64,000 nt of DNA from Rhodopila globiformis (GCF_002937115.1 NZ_NHRY01000114.1:1-64000), one strand, 5' to 3'; numbered from the stretch's first letter, positions 19,190 through 27,904 are shown. Notes: generated by a model not told the origin, from the sequence alone. Made by a program: numbers and translations.

Positions 19190-19498
19190 ATGCCGATCGG
19201 CTCAGTCAGCCCCTTCCGCCCAACGGGTACCGTTGGTATCGCAGCGAGCGCTGTGTCATCGAATACCCTGTTGGTAGGCGGTGGAGACACTGTCGTGGTA
19301 ACGAACACATCGAGTGCCCTCGGCTACATCAGGTTCGGCTCGGACTCCAGTGTCACCGCGGCCGCGACAGATATGCCAGTTCTGCCGGGCAGTCGGCTAA
19401 TTCTGTCGGTCAATAGCCTTATTACTTACGCAGCGGCGATCACTCCGTCCGGTTCCGGCACCATCCTGTTCAGTCGCGGTGACGGATCGATCCTGTGA
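19190..19498 (+). CDS. Small phage head protein, possible capsid decoration
   Basis: A 102-residue beta-rich protein (Ser/Thr/Val/Gly) directly after the coat gene. Decoration or head-completion proteins usually sit here. No family is recognised with confidence. It ends in a GTGA overlap with the next gene. Confidence 0.5.
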   Translation: MPIGSVSPFRPTGTVGIAASAVSSNTLLVGGGDTVVVTNTSSALGYIRFGSDSSVTAAATDMPVLPGSRLILSVNSLITYAAAITPSGSGTILFSRGDGSIL

Positions 19499-19875
19499 AC
19501 CCGCTAACAGACGCCGAGAAAGTGGATATCCGCCGGTTCTGCGGATATCCCTTGTACGGTGCGGCTCCGAGCGGCATGCAGTCATGGCGCTTCTTCCAGG
19601 TTTACGGATTGCTGGAGTTCCGCTTGACGAATCTTTCGTCGGCAGAGGTTGCTGTCGTGCGCCGGTATCTCGGCACGCTCCTGGCTCTTGAGCTGGCGGT
19701 TCCCGCGGCCGCCGCCAGCCTGGACACCGACCAGGCCGGAATATGGACACGCAACAAAAGCGAAATGAGCGACAGGATCGATCTTCTTGACGAGTGGCGT
19801 CGGCGCCTTTGCGGCTTTCTCGGCGTTCCGCCGGGCAACGCCCTTTCCGGCAGCACAGTTTCTCTGGTTGTATAG
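19495..19875 (+). CDS. Phage neck / head-tail connector candidate
   Basis: A 126-residue, largely helical protein starting at GTG 19495, overlapping the previous stop. DAEKVDIRRFCGYP at the N-terminus and the helical core fit the small adaptors that bind under the portal. The assignment rests mostly on position between coat and sheath. Confidence 0.5.
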   Translation: MNPLTDAEKVDIRRFCGYPLYGAAPSGMQSWRFFQVYGLLEFRLTNLSSAEVAVVRRYLGTLLALELAVPAAAASLDTDQAGIWTRNKSEMSDRIDLLDEWRRRLCGFLGVPPGNALSGSTVSLVV

Positions 19876-19878
19876 CAC

Positions 19879-20523
19879 ATGGATAGCCGGAGACTTCAGG
19901 ATCGCCTGTACTTCGGCCTGGGCCGATCGGCTCGGCACGTTGGCCAACCCGCTGATGCGTTTCGCCCCGACGGCCCATTCGATCCGCTCAAGAGGCAAAA
20001 CCGTTTCCTGCGCCTTCCTGCAGCCTTCGTGCCAGCCAAGGGTGGGGTCAATGCCGCAGATACCTACGGGCGGCCGCTTTGGCATGGTATCTTCGATGCC
20101 AGCTATACCCGCACGGGAGATTACCTGGTTCTTGAATCCGACACGTATTTCATCGCTTCGCAGGCCCCCCTGCTGCCTGTATTATGCGTTACGACCAATC
20201 GAACCATTTCGATAGCACGCCCGACGTTACAGACGTCAACGGGAGAAAATAACTACGGCGGCTTTACGGTTAATGGTACGATGCCACTGATGGAGCTGTG
20301 GCCGGCCAGCGTCCTGTCCGGAGGTCGGGGCGGTTCGACGTCTGTCGGTCTTCCCACCGACCAGGCAACAATGTATCTGGACATCCTGGTTCCGGCGCCC
20401 AATGGGATTTTGTTGCTGTCAGGCGACAGAATCAGCGACGACCTGGGGCAAAGCGCCATCATCTCGAGCGCTGAATTGACAAGTCTGGGTTGGAGAATCA
20501 CCGCTAAAATGGCCACCACCTGA
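19879..20523 (+). CDS. Phage head-completion or neck protein, unassigned
   Basis: A 214-residue protein that starts 3 bp after the previous gene and overlaps the next by one base. It has a polar N-terminus and a beta-rich C-terminal half (RTISIARPTLQTSTGENNYGG, MYLDILVPAPNGILLLSGD). No family is recognised. Its position suggests head closure. Confidence 0.5.
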   Translation: MDSRRLQDRLYFGLGRSARHVGQPADAFRPDGPFDPLKRQNRFLRLPAAFVPAKGGVNAADTYGRPLWHGIFDASYTRTGDYLVLESDTYFIASQAPLLPVLCVTTNRTISIARPTLQTSTGENNYGGFTVNGTMPLMELWPASVLSGGRGGSTSVGLPTDQATMYLDILVPAPNGILLLSGDRISDDLGQSAIISSAELTSLGWRITAKMATT

Positions 20524-21332
20524 TGGCAGATATTTCTGACGTCGAGCAGGCAGTCACCGATGCTGTCAGCTCTAGCCTGTATCCGAATGGATCAGCGCAG
20601 TCCAGTATCGTGGGAGCCTTGTGCAGAGTATACAGGGGCTGGCCGAATACTGCAACCTTGAATACCGATCTTGCAGCCGGAGCTATCAACGTATCGATTG
20701 CGGCTGACGGAGACAGCGGAAAGACTACGACACGGTATCTACCGGACTGGACTTACACCCCTCTCCAGCCGGGAGTCACCGCCAGCGCGACGAATTCATC
20801 GGTCACCGTCGGCGGAACTCCAACCGTGGGAGACGTGATTGGAGCACTGATTGACGGGAAACCCTATATCTATCGCGTTCAAACCGGAGATACGATCGAA
20901 CTGGTCGCGGCCAACCTGGCCCAGATCATTCAATCCGATCGCTTGGCGTTGACGCAGGCGGCGAGTATAAGCCTGCCAGGCGCTCGCTCCGTCGTCGTGC
21001 GAACCGTGCGCGATTGCCCGGCAGTCTTCGAGAGTCGCCGCCAGGAGAAGGACGTGCGAATCATCTGCTGGTGTCCAAGCCCTTCCACGCGCGATTCAGT
21101 AGCCGCAGCCATCGACACGTCGCTGAATCAGGCAAACTTTCTGTCGTTATCGGATGGCACTGCCGCCCGGATCACTTACCGCAACACCGCCAGTTACGAT
21201 CAGGCGCAGAACGCTTTGCTCTATCGTCGCGACCTGATCTATGGCACCGAGTATCCCACCGTAATAAACATCGAGCAGCCCTCGATGATTTTTGGTGCTG
21301 CAGCGGTAAATGGTAATCTCATTTATGGTTAG
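20523..21332 (+). CDS. Phage neck / tail-completion protein candidate
   Basis: A 269-residue protein overlapping the preceding stop by one base. A stretch resembling a LysM-type turn (YIYRVQTGDTIELVAANLAQII) lies at about 117-139. The C-terminal half (RIICWCPSPSTRDSVAAAIDTSL) could be the alpha/beta domain of a tail terminator. The assignment is positional. Confidence 0.5.
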   Translation: MADISDVEQAVTDAVSSSLYPNGSAQSSIVGALCRVYRGWPNTATLNTDLAAGAINVSIAADGDSGKTTTRYLPDWTYTPLQPGVTASATNSSVTVGGTPTVGDVIGALIDGKPYIYRVQTGDTIELVAANLAQIIQSDRLALTQAASISLPGARSVVVRTVRDCPAVFESRRQEKDVRIICWCPSPSTRDSVAAAIDTSLNQANFLSLSDGTAARITYRNTASYDQAQNALLYRRDLIYGTEYPTVINIEQPSMIFGAAAVNGNLIYG

Positions 21333-21341
21333 GTATACACG

Positions 21342-21491
21342 ATGACATTCCATCTTGTCGCGACGAGGCCGTTCCTGGGCTACGTCAGAGGCGACATCAT
21401 AGCCGATGTCGCAAAAATCAACCAAATACTTGGCTCCGACTACAAGAGATTTGTGGTCAAAGTTACCTCATCCGCAGCGTCAAAAGGATAA
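21342..21491 (+). CDS. Small phage protein before the tail sheath
   Basis: A 49-residue ORF starting ATG 21342 (MTFHLVATRPFLGYVRGD) and ending TAA 21491, 9 bp after the previous gene and 4 bp before the sheath start. It fills the gap exactly, and its stop lies inside the sheath ribosome-binding region. Small proteins of this kind occur before sheath genes in Mu-like and P2-like phages. The function is unknown. Confidence 0.6.
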   Translation: MTFHLVATRPFLGYVRGDIIADVAKINQILGSDYKRFVVKVTSSAASKG

Positions 21492-21495
21492 GTCC

Positions 21496-23058
21496 GTGCC
21501 AGTTGTACAGCAAGGCACCGTCAACACGACGTCGCTTATTCTTCCGGATCTCTATGTTCAGATCGTCCCGCCACAAAACCTCGTTCTGAATGGTGTTCCG
21601 ACCAACATCATCGGCGTCGTCGGTACAGCGTCATGGGGTCCTGTCAACGAACCTACGATTGTTGGCTCCATGGCCGATTATGCCCAGTCGTTCGGCGCGT
21701 TGATGCCCAGGAAATACGACATGGGCACTCAGGTCGCCACCGCAGTCCAGCAGGGTGCTCAAAGCTTCCGGTGTGTTCGCGTGACGGATGATACCGATAC
21801 GGCAGCATACTCTATCCTTCCGGGCACGAACGCAAGTTTTGCGGCGGTCTACACAGGTTCTTTGGGCAACAGCATCGCGATCACGCTTGCGCAGAGTTCC
21901 AAGCCAGCGACGTGGCGCCTTTCGGTCCTGGTGTCAGGCTTTGAACCTGAGATCTACGACGGTCTTACCGGCGACGGAGCCGTCTTCTGGAACAATCTTG
22001 CCGCAGCGGTCAACACGGGCCTCGGTCCGCAACGTGGACCGTCCATGCTGGTCGTCGCAAGCGCCGGAGGTTCAACCGCCTCGCCGGCGCCGTTCTCACT
22101 GACACTGGGATCCACGAGCGCCGGATCTGACGGTGCGACGTCTGTCTCAAGCACCCAACTCGTCGGCTCCGACTCCTCCACGCGGACTGGCATGTACGCG
22201 CTGAGAGGACAAGGTTGCGGACTGGCGCTGCTGGCCGACTGCGATGACTCGACGACCTGGAGCGTCGAGGCGGAGTTCGGTCTGCAGGAAGGAATCTACA
22301 TGATTCTTACCACTCCTGCCGGCGACACGATTTCAAATGCCGTAACGACCAAAGCCCAGGCCGGACTGGATAGCTACTCGGCAAAGTTGATGTTCGGCGA
22401 CTGGCTTTGGTGGTCCGACCAGGTCAACACCGTAGTGCGGCTTGTGTCGCCTCAGGGCTTCGCGGCAGGACGCCTGGCAAATCTGTCGCCCGAGCAGTCA
22501 AGCCTGAACAAGCCAATTTACGGTATTATCGGCAGCCAGCGCACCGGGGCGCCGGGCTCCGGCCAGAATTCGGCCTACTCATCGGCTGACTTGACCGCGC
22601 TGATTGCCGCCGGCATTGACATCATTTGCAACCCGCAGCCTGCGGGCTCCTTCTGGGGTGTCCGGGGAGGCCACAACACCTCGTCCAATCAGGCGATTGA
22701 CGGTGACGACTACACCAGACTGACCAATTATATAGCTGCGACGCTAGCTGCGGGAATGGGTCAATACGTTGGCACCGTTATCAACAGCACCCTGTTCGCT
22801 CAAATCAGGTCCACCCAACTGTCCTTCCTGAACAATATGCTGGCACAGGGGCTGCTTGGTAGCACGGACGGTTCCGTTCCATTCAGCGTGATCTGCGACA
22901 CCTCCAATAATCCGTCGTCGCGTACCAGTCTGGGATACGTTCAGTCGGACGCCCAAGTGCAATATCAGGCGATCAACGAACGTTTCATTGTCAATGTTGA
23001 AGGAGGCCAGACCGTTCAGGTGGCGCGCCAGACATTGCCCACCGGCCAGATTAGCTAG
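21496..23058 (+). CDS. Contractile tail sheath protein
   Basis: A 520-residue sheath, the hallmark of a contractile tail. The N-terminus (VPTNIIGVVGTASWGPVN, then GTQVATAVQQGAQSFRCVRV) and the C-terminal core (GQYVGTVINSTLFAQIRSTQ, ERFIVNVEGGQTVQVAR) match the phage tail sheath family, with a variable beta-rich insert between. GTG 21496 is chosen because AAGGA lies 7 nt upstream and the upstream frame belongs to the small ORF region. Confidence 0.92.
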   Translation: MPVVQQGTVNTTSLILPDLYVQIVPPQNLVLNGVPTNIIGVVGTASWGPVNEPTIVGSMADYAQSFGALMPRKYDMGTQVATAVQQGAQSFRCVRVTDDTDTAAYSILPGTNASFAAVYTGSLGNSIAITLAQSSKPATWRLSVLVSGFEPEIYDGLTGDGAVFWNNLAAAVNTGLGPQRGPSMLVVASAGGSTASPAPFSLTLGSTSAGSDGATSVSSTQLVGSDSSTRTGMYALRGQGCGLALLADCDDSTTWSVEAEFGLQEGIYMILTTPAGDTISNAVTTKAQAGLDSYSAKLMFGDWLWWSDQVNTVVRLVSPQGFAAGRLANLSPEQSSLNKPIYGIIGSQRTGAPGSGQNSAYSSADLTALIAAGIDIICNPQPAGSFWGVRGGHNTSSNQAIDGDDYTRLTNYIAATLAAGMGQYVGTVINSTLFAQIRSTQLSFLNNMLAQGLLGSTDGSVPFSVICDTSNNPSSRTSLGYVQSDAQVQYQAINERFIVNVEGGQTVQVARQTLPTGQIS

Positions 23059-23069
23059 GAGCTCAAGAA

Positions 23070-23498
23070 GTGGGTCTGACAACGTTTTCAATTGGCCGCG
23101 ACACCCAGCTGGTCGTGATGGGATCCAACGGTCGCGTCGATATGAGCCATGTAACCGGATTCGAGAGCCGCCAGCTCACGAGCCCTGTGCGGGTCAGCCG
23201 GCTTGACGGAACTCAGCTTGGAGCCGAACTGCCGAAGGGATGGGAAGGAAATTTCGAGGTGGAACGGGGATCACCGGTTCTCGACGACTTCATCTCCACC
23301 ATTGAACAGGACTTCTACAACGGCGCCGCCGCTCAGCCAGGCACGATGTACCAGTACATAACAGAAACGGATGGTTCGGTTTCAACATATCAGTACGACG
23401 GAGTGGTTTTCAAGCTTGCCAGCGCCGGTATCTGGAAAGGCGACACGAGCGTAAAGCAAAGGCTGGAATTCTTTGCGACGCGCAAGAGACGCATCTGA
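23070..23498 (+). CDS. Tail tube protein
   Basis: A 142-residue protein directly after the sheath, the usual tube position and length. ELPKGWEGNFEVERGSPVLDD and the C-terminal VFKLASAGIWKGDTSVKQRL fit tube proteins of Mu/P2-type phages. The start is GTG 23070, preceded by GGAGCTCAAGAA. It abuts the tail chaperone gene with a TGATG overlap. Confidence 0.82.
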   Translation: MGLTTFSIGRDTQLVVMGSNGRVDMSHVTGFESRQLTSPVRVSRLDGTQLGAELPKGWEGNFEVERGSPVLDDFISTIEQDFYNGAAAQPGTMYQYITETDGSVSTYQYDGVVFKLASAGIWKGDTSVKQRLEFFATRKRRI

Positions 23499-23857
23499 TG
23501 AGCCCGTCACAATCCGTCATTGGTGGTTCGGAACGGATTATTACGGCGATTGATGCACGAGGACGCAAGCTCACGCTGCGCCAGTTGACCTCGCTAGACA
23601 CTCTTCGGCTCTTTAAAGCAGCCGGTCCGGACCTGTCCCAGAATACATCATGGCTGTCGATGGCAGGGCTGGCCTTTTCGGTAACGGAGATCGACGGCGT
23701 CCCAATACCACGGCCGACAACCGAGACGCAGATTGAAGGCATCGTTGATCGGCTAGGGGACGAGGGGCTTGCAGCAATCGCGGACGCCCTCGAGGAAAGC
23801 CAGGGCGAACCGCCGCCGAGAGAACACGTGGGAAACTTGCCCGGCACCCTGTCTTGA
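23498..23857 (+). CDS. Tail assembly chaperone, short form (gpG/gpE-like)
   Basis: A 119-residue protein between tube and tape measure, where dsDNA tailed phages encode the chaperone that coats the tape-measure protein. ARGRKLTLRQLTSLDTLRLFKAAG is typical of phage chaperones of this class. Near its 3' end the zero-frame codons GTG GGA AAC form the slippery heptamer GGGAAAC. Ribosomes that slip there read into the frame ending at 24009. Confidence 0.8.
   Translation: MSPSQSVIGGSERIITAIDARGRKLTLRQLTSLDTLRLFKAAGPDLSQNTSWLSMAGLAFSVTEIDGVPIPRPTTETQIEGIVDRLGDEGLAAIADALEESQGEPPPREHVGNLPGTLS
23830..23836 (+). promoter_or_regulatory. Candidate programmed -1 frameshift site (GGGAAAC)
   Basis: The heptamer G GGA AAC is correctly phased to the upstream gene, as in the lambda G-GT site GGGAAAG. 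Six nucleotides downstream a stem can form from GGCACCC (23843-23849) and GGGTGCC (23885-23891). Slippage by -1 leads into a frame open from 23836 to TAA 24007-24009. Confidence 0.75.
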
Positions 23858-24009
23858 TCGACTGTCTCTACCTGGTTCAAAACGGGGTGCCATTTGACGT
23901 TGCCTTTTCGCTCGACGCGGCAGATCGAACCGCTTACGTTATCGCCATGGGCTGCTTGCATGGAAATCTATTCGACTGGTCAAGCTTCACCTGGATCGAG
24001 CCACGATAA
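23836..24009 (+). CDS. Frameshift extension of the tail assembly chaperone (GT-like)
   Basis: In the -1 frame, codons from 23836 encode about 57 residues, including DCLYLVQNGVPFDVAF and GCLHGNLFDWSSFTW, ending at TAA 24009. This is the conserved T-type module seen downstream of G in many phages. It has no ATG of its own at the right place, although a TTG at 23854 overlaps the upstream stop (TTGA). Reinitiation is therefore the alternative to frameshifting. It is expected as a minor fusion protein of about 170 residues. Confidence 0.72.
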   Translation, partial: LARHPVLIDCLYLVQNGVPFDVAFSLDAADRTAYVIAMGCLHGNLFDWSSFTWIEPR

Positions 24010-24025
24010 TTGAGCACGAAATCCT

Positions 24026-24931
24026 ATGCTCTACACGACGATTCGCCAAAGGCGGCGGCCGAATATAAATCAGCAGAGGTTTGTTAGCGAAAAGCGAACA
24101 ACCTGGTTGCGCAGGCTGCAGCGAGCTGTGCGGTTTCCTGGCTATCCCACCGCACCTGCTCGATTCGGGCCTCTTGCCAAACGAAATGCGGAACCCAATG
24201 CCAGCCTTGCGGCCACTGTCTCCAATACAAACGCCGCCAGGCAGTGGCCGACGAAGTCGTACCAGCTGATTGATCTGCCGCGAGTAAAGCGAGGCAGCAG
24301 GACCAGTCGCCGCCCTCTGTTTGACAGTGGACCTGCGCGGCCTCGATTTGTGCCGTACCCGGCTGTTTCTACCCAAAGCCGTTATACTCAGTTCTTGCAG
24401 GTCACAACCAGCAATCAGCGGGGCGCCCAGCCGGGTCGGCTGTCATTCTCGGACTACAGCGGTCGTTCGTTTGACACATACCGCCCGATGACGAGCTGGA
24501 TACGCCGCCTGTCTTCCAACAAGCGGATCGCGCTCCCTCGGCGAGAAACATCGCCTCCGTCCACATCCCTCGGTCCGACCAAAGCGGTTTCCGATCTACG
24601 GCAGGTTGAAAGCCGGCAGATGGAAACTCGTCTGCCGCGCTCTGAAGCATCTTGGACTGATATCTCGTTTGCTCCTTCGCCGATCTACAATGAACATGAG
24701 GCGCTTCCCTTTAAGATCGAAAGCCTGCCCCCTGCAGCATCGGACACTATGAACAAAGAAGGCGGGACCCAGTCAAACAAGGCACCTGTCGTTACATTAC
24801 ACCTTGACGGCGCTTCCTTGGGACGATGGGCCGTGGATCACCTCGGACGCGTGCTTTCGAGGCCTGCGGCCGGCATGACTGGCGTCGATCCGCGGATCGG
24901 CATTCCTAAAAGCCGAGTATCTCCCTTCTAG
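24026..24931 (+). CDS. Candidate tape-measure protein, unusually short
   Basis: A 301-residue protein in the tape-measure slot, between the G-GT chaperone and the gpN-like gene. The C-terminus (LHLDGASLGRWAVDHLGR then GVDPRIGIPKSR) resembles tape-measure C-termini ending in a xDPRxxP motif. The rest is Arg/Ser/Pro-rich, with none of the long helices or membrane segments usual for this family. At about 0.15 nm per residue it would set a tail of only about 45 nm. It could instead be an internally deleted tape measure or a different minor tail protein. Confidence 0.5.
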   Translation: MLYTTIRQRRRPNINQQRFVSEKRTTWLRRLQRAVRFPGYPTAPARFGPLAKRNAEPNASLAATVSNTNAARQWPTKSYQLIDLPRVKRGSRTSRRPLFDSGPARPRFVPYPAVSTQSRYTQFLQVTTSNQRGAQPGRLSFSDYSGRSFDTYRPMTSWIRRLSSNKRIALPRRETSPPSTSLGPTKAVSDLRQVESRQMETRLPRSEASWTDISFAPSPIYNEHEALPFKIESLPPAASDTMNKEGGTQSNKAPVVTLHLDGASLGRWAVDHLGRVLSRPAAGMTGVDPRIGIPKSRVSPF

Positions 24932-24988
24932 AATCCGAAGACTTTCTGTCTGCGGTGCCCAACCACTTGATCCCGAGGATAAACAAAG

Positions 24989-25732
24989 ATGCAAGCATCC
25001 CCGGTACAGATCGGCGACATCAATCTTCAGGACTTCGAAATACCCCCATCAATTCGATTTGGTGGGCGCCATAGAGTAGTCATTCATAAACTCTCTGGCG
25101 GCAACCGCGTTATTGAGCGGCTCGGCCCAGATGACGGAGACATATATTTTTCCGGGACGTTTTCCGGCCCTTATGCCGAGGCCAGAATGCGCGCAATGGA
25201 CAGCCTGAGATTGACCGGTGAGGTCGTATGGCTGACCTGGGATTCCTTCAGATACCAGGTTATTGTCAGGACATTCGTCGCCAACTTTCATAACCCATGG
25301 TGGATACCGTATCAAGTCGGCTGCGTCGTCGTCCAGCAGCCAGGTGCCAACAATGCCGTAGATCTAATGCTATATCCTAGCGTGGCCGCCGACCTCGCAT
25401 ATGCCGCAGCAGCGGCGATTGGCGCCGGCATCGAGTTAGGTACCTTGCAAGCGGCCGTGACTGCGTCCAATGCTCTCACCGTGGGAACATCAGATCATTC
25501 CCAGAGCATCGCCGCAATAAAATCGTCCGTCGCGAGCATTGACCAACGAATTAGCGACGCTTCGAACAGCATGATGTCACAGATCGACGTGAAGGCGGAT
25601 GCGCCCATTCGTCAGCGGATGTTCGGAAACACAGTAACTGCCGCTGGGGCTTTGGCGGCAGCGGTTGTGACCAAAGCATATGTCGGCCGAGTTGGAACGA
25701 GCCTCACTTCCGCCGGGGGTTCAGGTGCATAA
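24989..25732 (+). CDS. Tail protein with DNA-circularisation N-terminal type fold (Mu gpN/gp43-like)
   Basis: A 247-residue protein. The N-terminal half (DFEIPPSIRFGGRHRVVIHKLSGG... GTFSGPYAEARMRAMDSLR) matches phage proteins that sit between the tail tube end and the baseplate hub. The C-terminal half is Ala-rich helical sequence with a coiled-coil-like stretch (SIAAIKSSVASIDQRISD). The next gene begins inside its 3' end. Confidence 0.6.
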   Translation: MQASPVQIGDINLQDFEIPPSIRFGGRHRVVIHKLSGGNRVIERLGPDDGDIYFSGTFSGPYAEARMRAMDSLRLTGEVVWLTWDSFRYQVIVRTFVANFHNPWWIPYQVGCVVVQQPGANNAVDLMLYPSVAADLAYAAAAAIGAGIELGTLQAAVTASNALTVGTSDHSQSIAAIKSSVASIDQRISDASNSMMSQIDVKADAPIRQRMFGNTVTAAGALAAAVVTKAYVGRVGTSLTSAGGSGA

Positions 25733-25910
25733 TCTCACGACCATCGATGGCAACCTGTTTGCAATTGCAGCGTCTGAGCTGGGCGACGCACTGCAGTGGA
25801 TTAATATTGCGAAGATAAATGGCTTGTCGGATCCTATGCTCTCCGGTGAGAAACAAATCGTCATCCCGGATTTCTCAAGCGCTTTCTCCGATGGCATCGG
25901 ACCGCAGTAA
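25725..25910 (+). CDS. Tail protein X-like small LysM protein
   Basis: A 61-residue protein with a LysM-like motif (ALQWINIAKINGLSDP and IVIPDF), as in P2 gpX and Mu-type relatives that bridge tube and hub. GTG 25725 has a GGGGG tract 5 nt upstream and overlaps the end of the gpN-like gene. An ATG at 25680 in the same frame is the alternative start. The stop is directly followed by the hub gene. Confidence 0.65.
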   Translation: MHNLTTIDGNLFAIAASELGDALQWINIAKINGLSDPMLSGEKQIVIPDFSSAFSDGIGPQ

Positions 25911-26966
25911 GTGCTCGGAGCATCCGTTTCTACGACCCGACCTGCCGTAACTATTGACGGATTTGCGGTCCCGGGCCTATTGTCGGCAACCTTCACTTCA
26001 ACCAACAGCTTCTCGGCCGATTGCTACTCTCTGACGTTTGCCATGGGCGTCCCGCCTCTTCGGGACATCTACTACTGGTCGACCCTGTCGTCTGGCTGCG
26101 TGAACGTGGTCATCGCGAATGTCATGGGTCCGCCGCCGGCAAGTCTGATCACTGGCATGATCGACACGGTCTGCATCGATGCGACAAGGGGAACAGCTTC
26201 GGTTGAGGGTCGAGATCTGTCTGCGTCGCTGGTGGACTCCTATCGACAGTTAGACTTCGTGAACCAAACCGCGTCCCAGGTAGTGGCCACCATTGCAAAC
26301 TGGCATAGTCTCGAAGCAATCGTGACGCCTACGTCAGGTAATACCGGCCGGTACTTTGGTGAAGGATATACGCGCCTGTCGACAGGCCTCTACTCACGCC
26401 TATGTTCTGACTGGGATCTCGTGGTCCAGCTTGCTCGCGAAAGCAACTTCGACGCCTTTGTCCAGGACAACAGCTTGTTTTTCCAGCCAGCGACGACGGT
26501 GCCGCTGAACGTGGTCAACATCGTAGCAAGCGATCTCGTAAGTCTGCGCCTCGACCGAGCGCTGGGAATGTCGCGCAACGCCACGGTGAGAATGCAATCC
26601 TGGAATTGCCAGAACATGGTCCCCTATATCAGCGGCGCAGCGGGACCAGTTTCTACCGACGCCGCGTTGTCATCTGGCACTGGGGGACAGCCATATCTCT
26701 TTTCGGCATCCAATTTTACATCTGCTCAGGTGACGCAGTCCGCGGCAAGATATGCGGCTGAGATCAGCCGCTTGCAGACCACTTTGCAGCTGGAGATGCC
26801 GCTGAATCTCGCGCTCGCGCCGCGTACTGGACTGATGATGAGCCAGACCGGGTCGCCTCTGGATGGCCTCTATCGTGTCGAAAGCGTCGAACGTTACTAC
26901 AACTCCGTCACTGGATCCAGGCAGTCCGTGATAGCGGTGCCAGTGGCCGATCTCTTTCAAGTCTAG
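25911..26966 (+). CDS. Baseplate hub protein (P2 gpD / Mu gp44-like)
   Basis: A 351-residue hub protein that forms the trimeric axis under the tail tube and holds the spike. VSTTRPAVTIDGFAVPGL at the N-terminus, DWDLVVQLARESNFDAFVQD in the middle and LDGLYRVESVERYYN at the end are typical. The start is GTG 25911, immediately after the gpX-like stop. Confidence 0.8.
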   Translation: MLGASVSTTRPAVTIDGFAVPGLLSATFTSTNSFSADCYSLTFAMGVPPLRDIYYWSTLSSGCVNVVIANVMGPPPASLITGMIDTVCIDATRGTASVEGRDLSASLVDSYRQLDFVNQTASQVVATIANWHSLEAIVTPTSGNTGRYFGEGYTRLSTGLYSRLCSDWDLVVQLARESNFDAFVQDNSLFFQPATTVPLNVVNIVASDLVSLRLDRALGMSRNATVRMQSWNCQNMVPYISGAAGPVSTDAALSSGTGGQPYLFSASNFTSAQVTQSAARYAAEISRLQTTLQLEMPLNLALAPRTGLMMSQTGSPLDGLYRVESVERYYNSVTGSRQSVIAVPVADLFQV

Positions 26967-26990
26967 CCGAAGTTCGCATAGGTACAGGGC

Positions 26991-27512
26991 ATGATGGGCG
27001 ACCGTTTGATCAACGCACTCAAATCGCATGCGTGGAGCCTGGACCATACCGGAGGCCAGGTGAAATTCGGTACTGTCACCTCGGTTGACTATCAGACTGC
27101 CATGGCCCGAGTGCAAATCCAACCGGATGGTGTTCTATCGGGTTGGTTGCCAATGTTATCGCATTGGGTGGGCAACGGCTGGGGAATGGTCTGTCCGCCC
27201 AACCCGGGAGATCAGGTTCTGCTGATTCCGCAGGAGGGAGACATCGAGCAGGGTATCATCGTCGGTCGTGCCTTTTCAAACGGTCAGCGTCCGCCGGTGG
27301 CACCCGGAAACGAGTTTTGGCTGGTTCATCAAACCGGCAGCTTCCTCAAGCTGTGCAATGACGGCACCATCCGCATGAACGGTGACCTGCATGTCCAGGG
27401 CGAAGTCTACGATCGCGATGGATCATTGTCGAGCCTGCGCGCAGCCTACGACGGTCATACCCACCAGATACCGTCTGGCGGCGCAACCACGGGTCCCTCC
27501 AAATTGGTCTAG
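26991..27512 (+). CDS. Baseplate spike protein V (gpV/gp45-like)
   Basis: A 173-residue spike. An OB-fold N-terminal domain (KFGTVTSVDYQTAMARVQIQ... VCPPNPGDQVLLIPQEGD) is followed by a beta-helical tip. The C-terminus has the GHTHQIPSGGATTGPS signature with the HxH metal site that coordinates iron in P2/phi92-type spike tips. It should puncture the outer membrane when the sheath contracts. Confidence 0.88.
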   Translation: MMGDRLINALKSHAWSLDHTGGQVKFGTVTSVDYQTAMARVQIQPDGVLSGWLPMLSHWVGNGWGMVCPPNPGDQVLLIPQEGDIEQGIIVGRAFSNGQRPPVAPGNEFWLVHQTGSFLKLCNDGTIRMNGDLHVQGEVYDRDGSLSSLRAAYDGHTHQIPSGGATTGPSKLV

Positions 27513-27532
27513 CCAGAGCAAAGGAACCATAG

Positions 27533-27904
27533 ATGAACGACCTCCTTCTGGAATGGGGCGGAGATCTGACGGTTGGTAGCACTGGAGATCTCGCGCTTGC
27601 AGCTGGATCCGACATGACAGATCGGCGCGTGCGCAGACGTCTGCTGACAAACGGCGGTGACTATATCTGGCATCTCGACTACGGAGGTGGGCTAGGCCAA
27701 TTCGTGGGAACTCCGGCAAAGCCTGCGGACATCGAATCGGTCGTCAGGGCACAGCTAAACCTGGAAGCGGCAGTTTCTTCCGCGCCGCCCCCGCAGGTAA
27801 GCACCAGAATCGCCGATGCAGCCAACGGTATCGTAATTGCTGATATCTCCTACGTTGATGCCTCATCTGGCTCCTCAAACCAGCTCAGTGTAAGCTCCAG
27901 TTGA
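27533..27904 (+). CDS. Baseplate wedge protein W (gp25-like)
   Basis: A 123-residue member of the gp25/gpW lysozyme-like wedge family. DRRVRRRLLTNGGDYIWH and YGGGLGQFVGTPA are typical and include the conserved EPR-equivalent region. It is coupled to the following J-like gene by a TTGA overlap. Confidence 0.82.
   Translation: MNDLLLEWGGDLTVGSTGDLALAAGSDMTDRRVRRRLLTNGGDYIWHLDYGGGLGQFVGTPAKPADIESVVRAQLNLEAAVSSAPPPQVSTRIADAANGIVIADISYVDASSGSSNQLSVSSS

Noticed and set aside
24081-24269. 62-codon ORF inside the tape-measure candidate
   Set aside because: Alternative frame within a longer ORF that fits the operon spacing, with no independent start signal.
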